A stretch of 64,000 nucleotides of DNA from Pseudoalteromonas sp. 0303 (GCF_013349995.1 NZ_JABVXF010000013.1:1-64000), one strand, 5' to 3'; shown: positions 1 through 7,880, numbered from the stretch's first letter. Made by a program: numbers and translations. The notes: a model not told the origin generated them from the letters alone.

Positions 1-603
1 TAGTGACAATGTGGGCGTTATTAGATCAGAAAAGAGGCGGATGTTAAAGCCTTTTTACAAAGTGCGATCCCGCCGTGGCTAAAGAGGGATGAAATAAAGG
101 AAATCAGTAAGGTCTATAAAGATGAAATTAAAGCTTATGAAAAAGATGTTGCAAAAAATATTGCAATACCGCTTTTTGTATATAGCTCTAAAATACTACA
201 GTCTCGCCCAGAGGGGAGCGGTATATTTTTAATTACGCCGACTAAAGGAAGCGAAAAAGGCTTTATGAAGTTCAGTGCTACACCTAATGATAGTCATGAT
301 GCATGGAATACAATGAGTTCGGGGCAGCTTGCTGGAGTTGTTATCTCATTTATGCTAGCAATGAATAAGGTTTACCCTTCTAAGTTATCAACTATATTGA
401 TTGATGACCCAGTGCAAACTATGGACGAAGTGAACATGGCTTCTTTTGTTCAAATGATGCGATATGAGTTCTCAGATCTTCAAATCATTTTATCAACACA
501 TGAAAGTAAAGTGGCTAATTATTTCCATTATAAGTATAGTCAGGCGGATTTAAAGTCATTGCCGATTAATATGAAAAATAAGAGGCTAGAATATATAAGT
601 TAG
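1..603 (+). pseudogene. 3' end of an SMC/SbcC-like ABC ATPase gene, frame apparently broken
   Basis: The frame ending at 603 is open from position 25 and reads like protein throughout, but the only in-frame ATG is at 265 and stops lie at 1-6 and 22-24. The other frame, open at the window edge, joins it if one A is added to the A-run at 30-33, so I read a single-base frameshift or a sequencing slip. The visible part is the C-terminal half of an ABC-type ATPase: signature motif SSGQLAG, Walker B and D-loop ILIDDPVQTMD, and H-loop LSTHE, as in SbcC, RecF and SMC relatives. No Walker A is in the window. Such ATPases act on DNA and are frequent in defence islands, but the partner genes lie outside, so no system can be named. 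Whether the gene is dead is uncertain. Confidence 0.55.
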
Positions 604-665
604 TTTGAATTTTTAGATTAAAATATCTGATTGAATTTTAATAGATATTTTAATCTTTAATTTTA

Positions 666-1043
666 CTATCTATTTTTCCAGCCAATACCAGTAACTATGC
701 CCATGCCAACTGCAAGAACGTGAGTTAAAATTTTTAAAGCTGTATTACTATCATCTTTAACAAAAATTAGTCCAAAGATTAAAGTAATTATGAATATCAA
801 GATAACAACTAGAAGCCAAAAACCGTGGCTAAAGCGTTTTTGATCTAAGACCATGCTTTTAAGTTCACGTTCGTGCTTTAATTCAATATTTTTATCATAT
901 GACTTCACCCCTTCGAAAAGAACTCCTGTAATCATTTCTAGATTTTCATTATTCTTTTTTACAACTCCATATGTACTTTCTTCATCATTAGTTAAACTAT
1001 CGAAGTGATTTTCTAGTTTTTCTTCAAGCTCTTTAATTGACAT
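666..1043 (-). CDS. Small membrane protein of unknown function
   Basis: 125 residues. The N-terminal 70 residues are charged and probably helical (starts MSIKELEEKLENHF), followed by two hydrophobic segments at about 75-96 and 106-120 and a short basic tail, which suggests an inner-membrane hairpin with a cytoplasmic helical domain. An AAGGA ribosome site lies about 6 bases before the ATG, supporting this start. It converges on the broken ATPase gene, with about 60 AT-rich bases between. Base composition is AT-rich like that neighbour, consistent with accessory DNA. I do not recognise the family. Confidence 0.6.
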   Translation of the reverse strand: MSIKELEEKLENHFDSLTNDEESTYGVVKKNNENLEMITGVLFEGVKSYDKNIELKHERELKSMVLDQKRFSHGFWLLVVILIFIITLIFGLIFVKDDSNTALKILTHVLAVGMGIVTGIGWKNR

Positions 1044-1350
1044 ATTTTTCCTTAATTTTATCTATTAACCAATAACTTACTGTTTTATAAATATTTCACT
1101 TGGCATAAGTTCGGTTAGCTCTTAGGTTATATTCAGTGTTGAGTGCAGGTGTGAGTTATTTCTATAACTTTATGATGCTTTAGTTGTTCCATTTTTTGCT
1201 AAAAATATATTCTCACAGGCAAAAGTATTGCATCGTAGATGCCAACCAGCTCCATAAACCACTCCCTGTTATTTACAGCCAGTTTACTGAAATAGCTAAT
1301 GAAAACAAGCAATAACTCATTGTCTAGTTGCAGGCGAGTGCCGAGATTTT
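1044..1350. other. Non-coding, AT-rich upstream part of a 570-bp gene-free region
   Basis: No plausible gene was found here. It lies upstream (in minus-strand terms) of the small membrane protein and holds only its AAGGA ribosome site and short degenerate repeats. The structured element described separately starts at 1351. Confidence 0.4.
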
Positions 1351-1498
1351 CCCCGTGTTCACACCTGAAATTGAATTAATTATGAGTAATTTACAGCATG
1401 GATGCTGTAAAAAGCGTAGCTTGGCCACGGATGGCCTATCTACGCTGTTTACGTTCATTTAATTAATTCAAATTGAGGGAACAGTGTGAACCTCGGGG
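1351..1498 (+). ncRNA. Folded element with two ANGGAT hexaloop hairpins (CsrA-site-like)
   Basis: Nested inverted repeats: CCCCG and GTTCACAC (1351-1355, 1357-1364) pair with GTGTGAAC and CGGGG (1484-1491, 1494-1498); inside, a perfect 12-bp pair at 1371-1382 / 1460-1471. The interior holds hairpin TTACAGC-ATGGAT-GCTGTAA (1391-1410) and a second one, AGCGTAG (1413-1419) with CTACGCT (1440-1446), capped by GGCC-ACGGAT-GGCC (1423-1436). Both hexaloops are ANGGAT presented on a stem, the geometry of CsrA/RsmA sites. The strand follows from the GGA loops. It could be a CsrB-like small RNA, a leader for the gene at 1614, or a dispersed genomic repeat. That it is transcribed is inference. Confidence 0.4.
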
Positions 1499-1510
1499 CG
1501 CCGAGAGATT

Positions 1511-1542
1511 CCAAAGAGAAGTCGGCGTTTACTTCTCTTTGG
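1511..1542. repeat. Perfect 12-bp stem hairpin before the NERD gene
   Basis: CCAAAGAGAAGT (1511-1522) pairs perfectly with ACTTCTCTTTGG (1531-1542) around the loop CGGCGTTT. No T-run follows on either side, so it is not a typical intrinsic terminator. It ends about 70 bases before the NERD-domain start and may be part of its leader or the end of the folded element at 1351-1498. Confidence 0.45.
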
Positions 1543-1613
1543 TTGCCGTCGCCAACGCGACATTATTAAATAATTGATGTATAAAGAGGGAGTTAACAGA
1601 ACAAGGACCTGAA

Positions 1614-2486
1614 ATGGATAACTTCATAGCACAAGGACTCAGCCTCTTATTTGTAATAGGAGGAATATATTCAATATTAGGTGTTATTTTTTTAAGAGTA
1701 TGGCTTCATCAGAAGCAAGCCAAGTTACCTGTAGATCGAAAAAAATTTACTCGAGTAGCCGCACAAACACTTAACGATCAAGTAAACGATAAGATCTTTA
1801 ATGTTTTTGGTTACATAGGTTTAGCTGCATTGATTATTACAATGCCGTTTGCCCTCAAAGGGATTACCGAAATGTTGGCAAGCGGTCAATTGAACTACTT
1901 TTTTATAATTGTAATTATTGTCGGTTTAATTTACACCGCCAGAAAATCGTGGTTTGAATCAGACCAGTTAATTAAACTAAAACTAGGGCGAGACGCTGAG
2001 TTAGCTGTTGCATCTGAATTAATTGAGCTTCAATCTCATGGGTATCAAATATTTCATGATATTCAAGCTGATGGGTTTAATATTGATCACTTAGTTATTG
2101 GGCCTAATGGTGTTTTTGCGATTGAAACAAAAGGAAGGCATAAGCGCGTTAAAGATGATACAAACTACAAAGTCCGATTCGAAAATAATCTACTAGCCTT
2201 TCCATCTTGGAATGAAAACAAGCCAATTGAACAAGCAGAAATACAAGCAAATTGGGTTTATAAATGGTTAAGTGAAGCAACTGGTTTTCAAACAAAAATA
2301 ACCCCAATATTGTGCTTTCCAGGTTGGTTTATAGAGTTGAAGCAGCGACCACCATTTCCTATTGTTTCCCATAGACAGTTAGCAAAAACTATATTGTCGA
2401 TGCGCCAAAACCAAATAGATGGAGCTATGCAAAAAGCTATTTGCTATCAAGCTGTGCAAAGAAGCTTAAATATTTCTAAGGTTTAA
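1614..2486 (+). CDS. Membrane-anchored NERD-domain protein
   Basis: 290 residues. Hydrophobic segments at about 8-28, 62-80 and 95-110 put the N-terminus in the inner membrane; a NERD (nuclease-related) domain follows from about 125. The domain shows the starter GRDAELAVASEL, then IDHLVIGPNGVFAIETKG with D158, E171 and K173 arranged as the D-ExK triad of the restriction-endonuclease fold. NERD proteins are thought to act on nucleic acid, but the biochemical role is mostly unknown. AAGGA at 1603-1607 sits 6 bases before the ATG and fixes the start. It is monocistronic and preceded by a structured leader-like region. Nuclease activity is inferred from fold only. Confidence 0.8.
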   Translation: MDNFIAQGLSLLFVIGGIYSILGVIFLRVWLHQKQAKLPVDRKKFTRVAAQTLNDQVNDKIFNVFGYIGLAALIITMPFALKGITEMLASGQLNYFFIIVIIVGLIYTARKSWFESDQLIKLKLGRDAELAVASELIELQSHGYQIFHDIQADGFNIDHLVIGPNGVFAIETKGRHKRVKDDTNYKVRFENNLLAFPSWNENKPIEQAEIQANWVYKWLSEATGFQTKITPILCFPGWFIELKQRPPFPIVSHRQLAKTILSMRQNQIDGAMQKAICYQAVQRSLNISKV

Positions 2487-2638
2487 TTGATAGAGACTAA
2501 ATTTAATGCTTAGTTTGAGTAGGCAATTTGCATCGAAAGTTTTCTAAAGCAATTGTTTTAGCTAGCTTTTATCGAATAAGTACTTCCCCAGCTAACACAT
2601 AGGGAGTAAATACAACCAAATTACACAGATGTAATGTT

Positions 2639-3364
2639 ATGAATAAATGGATTTTAATACTCGCTACTTTGCTTGCGAGTTTCAACACGGTTGCTGAAGA
2701 GCAATATTCAAAAAGTCGCTGTGATAGCATTGAGGCTGAGCGCGAGGGTATTCGTAAAAGAATGAATCGTAGCTACACGGCAAGGCAAGGTGAACGTTGG
2801 AATCAGCGTTTAGATGAGCTTTTTACGCTACTTGCTAGACACTGCAAACACCCAAAAAGAAGTTCTGGTAATGGCGGTAATTATACGTATCGCTCTAACC
2901 CTACCGCACTTTTAAACACCAAAGTACATAACTCTACTGTGTATTCAAATTCATATAATGACGATAAAAAGCGCCATGCTTGGGGGCAATTTTATCAATT
3001 ACCTGATCGCTGTAGAGCGAAGGATATTCAGCAAGCTGATTTTGTATGGTGTAGCGAAAATAAAGCTGAGCAAAAGGCGCTATTTGAATCTGCTTGGAGT
3101 GGTAAAGCTAAAGCAGACTATAAAGATATTGTTATTACAGTAAAGCCAACCATTACAGAAATTAATGCAAATAAAACTACAAGCCAAGCCGTGATAAAGA
3201 ATCCGATAATCGAAGCACCCGTTAAACAAGCTTCGCCGCCTTTAGATGAGAGTGTTAGTCCGCAATTTACAAAGTTGAATGACCTTAAAATTTGGCAATT
3301 AGCCTTGGCTGGCATTGCGGCCATGCTGTTTGTGTTTGGTCTTTATCGTTGGTTTAAAGATTGA
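2639..3364 (+). CDS. Envelope protein with two-cysteine helical domain and C-terminal TM anchor
   Basis: 241 residues. Signal peptide at 1-19 (cleavage near TVA-EEQ), then a charged helical region with C28 and C69, a low-complexity Gly/Ser/Asn stretch, a motif AWGQFYQLPDRC followed by a second Cys (VWCSENK), and a single TM helix at about 219-237 with a short basic tail. The body is therefore periplasmic and anchored at the C-terminus. The gene at 6990 has the same plan (AWERFYVMPPRC, then ESCLENK), so the two are paralogs; the large protein at 7886-10318 shares the N-terminal Cys pair. No known family is recognised. The ribosome site is weak. Function unknown. Confidence 0.65.
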   Translation: MNKWILILATLLASFNTVAEEQYSKSRCDSIEAEREGIRKRMNRSYTARQGERWNQRLDELFTLLARHCKHPKRSSGNGGNYTYRSNPTALLNTKVHNSTVYSNSYNDDKKRHAWGQFYQLPDRCRAKDIQQADFVWCSENKAEQKALFESAWSGKAKADYKDIVITVKPTITEINANKTTSQAVIKNPIIEAPVKQASPPLDESVSPQFTKLNDLKIWQLALAGIAAMLFVFGLYRWFKD

Positions 3365-3373
3365 GTTATTAAA

Positions 3374-3387
3374 CGGGCTAAAGCCCG
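3374..3387. repeat. Short palindrome between convergent genes (possible bidirectional terminator)
   Basis: CGGGCTAAAGCCCG is a 6-bp stem with a 2-base loop in the gap between the convergent genes ending at 3364 and 3420, followed by ACCTACA. This palindrome type looks like a dispersed REP-like unit. There is no clear T-run, so a terminator role is only suggested by position. Confidence 0.35.
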
Positions 3388-3419
3388 ACCTACAATGATG
3401 AGAAACGAGAAAATCGCAA

Positions 3420-4274
3420 CTAAAGCGCTAATATTTCTCCTTGTAAACTCGGTAACTCTGCAATACTGGTTTGGAGTTGTTCTATCAACAACTGGGCATT
3501 TGCTGATGGTGTGCGTGAATGTGGCCAGAGGGCGTAAATTGGCCTTGCGGGAATATTATGGGGTGATTCTATATAACTAAAGTTGCTGGTGTCGTCTATA
3601 CAGCAAATTTCGCTCATGGGTAGTAAGCCAATGCCATAGCCTGCTTCAACCATTTTTCTGGCGATTGTAATATCAAAACAAAAGCTTATGTGTTCATACT
3701 CGGTTTTTAATTTGTTAAGTAAACCGCTGGGTAGTTGTGACTCTGAATAGGGCAGTATCAACCTTGATGTTGGGGCATCTTTCTTTGTAATTAGCATTAT
3801 TGCGATCATGCCTAGGCGCTTTTGAAAATAGCTTGAGTCTTGTTGTTCGCCGATGCGAATAGCTAAGTCAAAGCGCTTTTGACTTAGTTGGCTGTTGGCA
3901 TTACTTGGGTAAATGTGGAGGTTTAGCGCAGGGTTTGCCATCGCAAACTGATTAACTGCCCCCATCAGTGGGCCCGCAATGATGTTTTGTGGGCACAACA
4001 GGTAAAACTCTTTTGCAGCGGGCGAGTCATTTAATTGCTCAAGCTGGCTGCTAAGAGCGAGCACTTGGTCGCCTAGCTCGTTATATAGTGACTCGCCTTT
4101 GGCGGTTAACACAATGCCCCGGGCTGTGCGTTGCAGTAATGGCTCAGAGAGTTTTTCTTCTAATGCCTGAATGCGCCTTGATAGGGTAGATAGATTCAGC
4201 CCTAAATCTTTTGCTGTTTGGCTCATGCTTTTACGGCGCGCTATTTCAATAAATAAATGCAGATCATCCAGCAT
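3420..4274 (-). CDS. LysR-family transcriptional regulator
   Basis: 284 residues, normal for the family. The N-terminal winged helix (about 1-60) reads DLHLFIEIARRKSMSQTAKD then LSTLSRRIQALEEKL, the classic LysR helix-turn-helix; the C-terminal effector domain runs from about 90, with the usual VEAGYGIGLLP segment near 215. A GGGAG ribosome site precedes the ATG. It is divergent from the DUF2798-monooxygenase pair at 4356, the usual arrangement for a LysR protein controlling the neighbouring operon from the 80-bp shared gap. The inducer cannot be told from sequence. Confidence 0.9.
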   Translation of the reverse strand: MLDDLHLFIEIARRKSMSQTAKDLGLNLSTLSRRIQALEEKLSEPLLQRTARGIVLTAKGESLYNELGDQVLALSSQLEQLNDSPAAKEFYLLCPQNIIAGPLMGAVNQFAMANPALNLHIYPSNANSQLSQKRFDLAIRIGEQQDSSYFQKRLGMIAIMLITKKDAPTSRLILPYSESQLPSGLLNKLKTEYEHISFCFDITIARKMVEAGYGIGLLPMSEICCIDDTSNFSYIESPHNIPARPIYALWPHSRTPSANAQLLIEQLQTSIAELPSLQGEILAL

Positions 4275-4344
4275 ACGACTCCCTCAATCTTAGTTTGCAT
4301 TTTCGTGACTGTTGCCACTTGGCCTGTGCAAATATAGTAACGCC

Positions 4345-4351
4345 AAGGAGG
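4345..4351 (+). promoter_or_regulatory. Strong ribosome binding site AAGGAGG
   Basis: A complete AAGGAGG lies 4 bases before the ATG at 4356 and decides that start over upstream candidates in other frames. It implies high translation of the small membrane protein once the operon is transcribed. Confidence 0.7.
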
Positions 4352-4355
4352 ACAT

Positions 4356-4577
4356 ATGAAAATTCATTTTACTTTTACTGCGGCATTTTCGTTTTTAATG
4401 TCGTTTTTACTTTCGGCATGGGTCACTTATGTCAACTTAGGGCTAAGCGATACATTTTTTCTAAGTTGGATGAAGGCATTTGCTAATTCGTGGCCTGCTG
4501 CGTTTGTGGTGGCTTTTACGGTTGCCCCGCCAATTAGGGCATTGGTTTTAAAGTTATTTAGTAAGGAGTCAGTATGA
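4356..4577 (+). CDS. DUF2798 small membrane protein
   Basis: 73 residues with two TM helices (about 8-26 and 42-62), the size and layout of DUF2798 proteins (FxFxxxFLLSAWVTYVNLG, then W-PAAFVVAFTVAPPIRALV). The role of this family is unknown; members often lie beside redox or stress genes. The stop overlaps the next start (ATGA at 4574-4577), so it is translationally coupled to the ABM monooxygenase. The divergent LysR gene at 3420-4274 is the likely regulator of the pair. Confidence 0.8.
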   Translation: MKIHFTFTAAFSFLMSFLLSAWVTYVNLGLSDTFFLSWMKAFANSWPAAFVVAFTVAPPIRALVLKLFSKESV

Positions 4578-4855
4578 TTAATATCGTTGCAAAAATCACC
4601 CCAAAGGCGGCATTATTTGACGACTGTAAAGGGCGTTTACAGGGCATATTAGCAGCCACTCGTGCAGAGCGAGGTTGTAATCGTTTTGAGCTGTTTGCGA
4701 GTAAAGAGCAGCGTTGTTTGTTTTTAGTTGAGCAGTTTGAATCGCAAGCAGCTCTTGATGAGCATTATGCCCAGCCTTATACCAAAGCGATGTTTGCGTT
4801 TTATGAAAACGCGTTGGCGGAGCCGGTTGATGTAGAGGTGGTGGAGGAGTTTTAG
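4574..4855 (+). CDS. ABM-domain (antibiotic biosynthesis monooxygenase / YgiN-like) protein
   Basis: 93 residues, one ABM ferredoxin-like domain. Visible features are the N-terminal strand INIVAKITPK, the central RAERGCNRFELF, then FLVEQFESQAALDEHYAQPYTKAM, where the W/F-E-x-W/F and DEHxxxPH-like parts of the fold occur in variant form. Family members are small dimeric cofactor-free oxygenases acting on quinols or polyphenols, or simply binding proteins; the substrate here is unknown. Own ribosome site AAGGAG at 4563-4568 lies inside the upstream gene, with an ATGA overlap. Probably an oxidative or electrophile-response pair under the adjacent LysR protein. Confidence 0.8.
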   Translation: MINIVAKITPKAALFDDCKGRLQGILAATRAERGCNRFELFASKEQRCLFLVEQFESQAALDEHYAQPYTKAMFAFYENALAEPVDVEVVEEF

Positions 4856-4865
4856 ATTTAATATT

Positions 4866-5395
4866 CACAAAGAGGATAAGAGGCGCTGCGCTTTAGAGGT
4901 AATTAACTAATTGGCTTAATTAGTATCTCATTGTCTTCTCGTTCACTTCTCTTTGTGAATAAAAATATTTGAACCACAGAGGGCACCGAGGCGCTGCGCG
5001 CTACACAGAGAAACTTAATGCACAAAGAGACTATGAGGCGCTACGCTTTAGAGGTAATTAACTAATTGGCTTAATTAGTATCTCATTGTTTTCTCATTCA
5101 CTTCTCTTTGTGAATAAAGATATTGAACCACAGAGGGCACCGAGGCGCTTCGCGCTACACCGAGAAACTTAATGCACAAAGAGATTATGAGGCGCTTCGC
5201 TTTAGAGGAAAGATTAAACTGGCTTCTATGGTTAACTAATTGTCTTCTCATTCACTTCTCTTTGTGAATAAAGATAATTGAACCACAGAGCTCACCGAGG
5301 TTAATGCACAAAGAGATTATGAGGCGCTGCGCTATAGATAACTCCTTGTCTTTCTCTATGCTATCTATGTCCTCTGTGGTTCGAAAAAAGATCTA
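4866..5395. repeat. Tandem array of ~155-bp intergenic repeats (CACAAAGAG family)
   Basis: A 655-bp gene-free stretch. CACAAAGAG starts at 4866, 5021, 5175 and 5307, giving periods of 155, 154 and 132 bp. Each unit carries a GAGGCGCTNCGCT segment, an internal CTCTTTGTG that pairs with the leading CACAAAGAG, and a GAACCACAGAG...CACCGAG segment. The last unit is shortened and ends in CTCTGTGGTTC. No coding frame is supported. A partial copy of the family in the opposite orientation lies at 32240-32350. This resembles expanded dispersed repeats, not a CRISPR. Confidence 0.75.
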
Positions 5396-5451
5396 GCAAA
5401 CGCCTCCTCTCTACATTTAAACGCACAAAACACATTTCATACATACAGAAA

Positions 5452-5494
5452 AAACTAGGCTACTGGGGAAGTACTGCTATTCGTAGCCTAGTTT
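5452..5494 (-). terminator. Intrinsic terminator of the gene at 5511-5816
   Basis: AAACTAGGCTAC (5452-5463) pairs perfectly with GTAGCCTAGTTT (5483-5494) around a 19-base loop. Read on the minus strand the stem is followed by a T-run (complement of the A-run at 5449-5454), as expected for termination just past the stop at 5511. Confidence 0.65.
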
Positions 5495-5510
5495 AACAAG
5501 GTTGAAATGA

Positions 5511-5816
5511 TTACAGCATATGCAGAATTTGCTTGGCTTTTTCGCGGGTTAAACACGCGGCCATTGGGCGTTTTGCAAATAGCTTGGCTGAGACTGTTTG
5601 TTCTTTGCCCATGTATTGGTTATTCAGTGTTTGCACATTGACTTTGCAGGTCACCGAATGGCTGTTTTCTACATAACGAATTTCTACTCGCTCTACTTTT
5701 TTGATTAAGTTTTTATAAGGGTAGCCTTCATCGGTATCAAGCTGAGTAATTACGGGTTGGTTGGCGTAACTAAAGCTTGAGGCAGATAAAATTAATAAAA
5801 TAATTAAGTATTTCAT
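5511..5816 (-). CDS. Small secreted protein of unknown function
   Basis: 101 residues. Signal peptide at 1-18 (hydrophobic LIILLILSAS, cleavage near SYA-NQP). The mature part has two cysteines (in SVTCKV and AACLTR) that could form one disulfide in the periplasm, and a C-terminal amphipathic helix. An AAGGA site lies about 9 bases before the ATG. A terminator follows directly, so it is a single-gene unit. It resembles the many short secreted proteins of Alteromonadales without assigned role; I do not recognise the family. Confidence 0.65.
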   Translation of the reverse strand: MKYLIILLILSASSFSYANQPVITQLDTDEGYPYKNLIKKVERVEIRYVENSHSVTCKVNVQTLNNQYMGKEQTVSAKLFAKRPMAACLTREKAKQILHML

Positions 5817-5929
5817 GGTGGTTGTCCTTGTATTGTCGCGGTTGGCAATATGAGTATTACTCGTGTCACCACTGCTGACAAACGATTAAAAATTACTTAT
5901 GCTTAAGTTTTTATTAACTATAAAAGCGT

Positions 5930-6844
5930 ATGCAGTTACCTCCATTAAAAAGTCTTTGGTATTTTAAGCACGCGGCAGAGTTAGGTAGTTTTAAGCTTGC
6001 GGCAGAGCAATTGTTTGTTAGCCAAGCTGCGGTTAGCCAACAAATTCGCTTGTTAGAACAACAGCTTGATTGCAGCTTGTTTACTCGTCATACCCGTTAT
6101 GTTGAGCTGACCCGCCAAGGCGAACAGCTATTACCCCATGTACTTAAGGGGTTTAGTCATTTGCAGGCAGGTGTGCAGGCTGTTAGCCAAGATAGTCACC
6201 CGAATACGTTAAACTTAACTGTGCTGCCTTCGTTCGCCAGTGGTTGGTTACTGGGCCGTATTAGTGATTTTCAAAACAAATACCCCAATATCAAAGTGCG
6301 TATTGAACCAAGCGATCAACTTGCCGACTTTTCAGCGGGGCAGGTTGACTTAGGCATTCGATTTGGTCAAGGAAATTACCCAGATTTACACAGTGAGCTT
6401 ATCAGCGACGACAGCTTATTTTTGGCTTATAAACCCGGTGCCATTGATGTTAATAAAGCACTTAAACCGCAGATTCTGGCACAAAAACTAATTAAAGATG
6501 TGTGTCCAGATGCTGAGCGCGGTTGGTTAACTTTGGCTCAGCAATTAGCTGTGAGCCCAGATGCGCTGCCTGCACTTGAAATTGATAACGCTGCATTGGT
6601 AATTCAAGCCACGTTAGCAGGGCAAGGTATTGCAATGGTAAGAAGGCGTTTAATCGAAACTCAACTGCAACTTGGTCAGCTTGAGATTTACCCAAACTAT
6701 GAATATCACTGCCAATATAAGTACTACCTTGCAGCGCCGCCCGAACATTTTAAATGGCAAAAGGTACAGCTTTTTAAAGCTTGGTTACTGGAGCAATTTG
6801 CTTTAGATGATCAGCAGTTTGATAATGGAAATAATAAACCTTAA
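5930..6844 (+). CDS. LysR-family regulator, GcvA-like
   Basis: 304 residues. The N-terminal helix-turn-helix reads LPPLKSLWYFKHAAELGSF then AAEQLFVSQAAVSQQIRLLE, the pattern of the GcvA/AmpR branch (PPLxxLxxFxxAAxxxSF). The effector domain runs from about 92 (NLTVLPSFASGWLLGRISDF) with LGIRFGQGNYPDL, typical for that branch. GcvA-type proteins bind small metabolites and control divergent or distant genes. No close divergent enzyme gene is present: the upstream neighbour is the secreted protein at 5511, also divergent, which is the only obvious local target. The ATG is not preceded by a good ribosome site. Confidence 0.88.
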   Translation: MQLPPLKSLWYFKHAAELGSFKLAAEQLFVSQAAVSQQIRLLEQQLDCSLFTRHTRYVELTRQGEQLLPHVLKGFSHLQAGVQAVSQDSHPNTLNLTVLPSFASGWLLGRISDFQNKYPNIKVRIEPSDQLADFSAGQVDLGIRFGQGNYPDLHSELISDDSLFLAYKPGAIDVNKALKPQILAQKLIKDVCPDAERGWLTLAQQLAVSPDALPALEIDNAALVIQATLAGQGIAMVRRRLIETQLQLGQLEIYPNYEYHCQYKYYLAAPPEHFKWQKVQLFKAWLLEQFALDDQQFDNGNNKP

Positions 6845-6989
6845 GCCCTTCATGATTATTGCTCGTTCGCTATATAAAATTGTTAGACAGGTAATTTGTC
6901 ATTCTTTTAGATGGGTTCGACTCAGATTTGTTGCAGTTTTATTAGAAACTGATAATCTGTACCTCTAGTTTTTACAGTGACGTAAATTA

Positions 6990-7682
6990 ATGATTAAACG
7001 GATTTTAATAACAACAGCCTTGTTGTTGCCCGCTTTTGCTTGGGCGCAGCAAGCAATTCCTTCAGATGCATGTCAAAGCATGCAAGCCGAACGTATTGAG
7101 CTGCAAATAGCCCTGCGTAAAACCAATCTTCTCGACAAAATTGAAGCCTACAAACAGCGCATTCAAAGCTTGTCGGCGCGAATATCTGAAACCTGCTTTA
7201 GTGAAGAGCAAATTGCTGAGCTTAAATCGTCGTTGTATAACCCTGACATTGCAGAGCTCGAAAACACCTTAGCAAAACCGTTAACTGAACAAGCCTACAT
7301 CAGTAAACAAGCTGCATGGGAGCGTTTTTATGTCATGCCGCCACGTTGTGCCGCTCGTTCATTACAACTGCAAAACCTTGAGTCGTGTCTTGAAAACAAG
7401 CAAATTCAGTTTCAGCAATTTGATATGTTATGGCAGCAAAAAAGTGCTCAACTTGCCCGTACAGAAGCAAAACCAACAGACTCGTTTCACGAATTTATTT
7501 TACCTAGCAAAGCCGAACGAGCCAAGTTAAGTGCCGAGCAAGAATTAAAGCGCTACAGCTACAGCACAGATTCGTTTTTACCAACCAACATCATTGTGTT
7601 GTGTGCTTTAGCTGTATCGGTGTTCTTTGGTTTGATATTTATTTTCCATTGGTTAATGCGCCCACGGCCAGTGGTGAAGTGA
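6990..7682 (+). CDS. Paralog of the two-cysteine envelope protein at 2639
   Basis: 230 residues. Signal peptide at 1-19 (cleavage near AWA-QQA), helical region with a Cys pair (SDACQSM and ETCFSEE), then AWERFYVMPPRC and ESCLENK, and a C-terminal TM helix at about 202-224 followed by a basic tail. This repeats the plan of the gene at 2639-3364, including the AWxxFYxxPxRC motif, so the two are clear paralogs separated by unrelated genes. Topology: periplasmic body, anchored in the inner membrane at its C-terminus. Followed by a minisatellite-bearing intergenic repeat. No function can be assigned. Confidence 0.65.
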   Translation: MIKRILITTALLLPAFAWAQQAIPSDACQSMQAERIELQIALRKTNLLDKIEAYKQRIQSLSARISETCFSEEQIAELKSSLYNPDIAELENTLAKPLTEQAYISKQAAWERFYVMPPRCAARSLQLQNLESCLENKQIQFQQFDMLWQQKSAQLARTEAKPTDSFHEFILPSKAERAKLSAEQELKRYSYSTDSFLPTNIIVLCALAVSVFFGLIFIFHWLMRPRPVVK

Positions 7683-7689
7683 GCCAAAT

Positions 7690-7880
7690 GGGAAGTTAGC
7701 GAGGGTAAAGGGGAAAGAGTAAAGTTAGAAAGGGGAAAGTTAGAAAGGGGAAAGTTAGAAAGGGGAAAGGAGCTAGGCGCTAGGACGCGATGTAAAATCT
7801 CTGCTACAGACTCGCATCTCGCAACTCATTTCTCGCAACTCATTCCTCGCAACTTTCCCCTCGAAACTCATACCTCGCAG
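7690..7880. repeat. Composite intergenic repeat with GGGGAAAG-core tandem units (copy A)
   Basis: Tandem 15-bp units GGGGAAAGTTAGAAA start at 7732 and 7747, followed by a partial one at 7762; then GCTAGGCGCTAGGACGC, the palindrome-like GCGATGTAAAATC (from 7787), and several CTCGCAACT units ending in ACTTTCCCC. The ends are roughly inverted (GGGGAAAGT against ACTTTCCCC). The same composite recurs at 18830-20375, 31490-31610, 42778-42950 and 43517-43640. It lies between the convergent genes ending at 7682 and 7886. Confidence 0.7.

Noticed and set aside
4866-5395. CRISPR array or integron attC array
   Set aside because: Period of about 155 bp with near-identical whole units, no unique spacers, no integrase and no cassette genes.
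6905-6920. tRNA-like GGGTTCGACTC
   Set aside because: Only the T-loop-like stretch is present; no acceptor or anticodon stem pairs around it.
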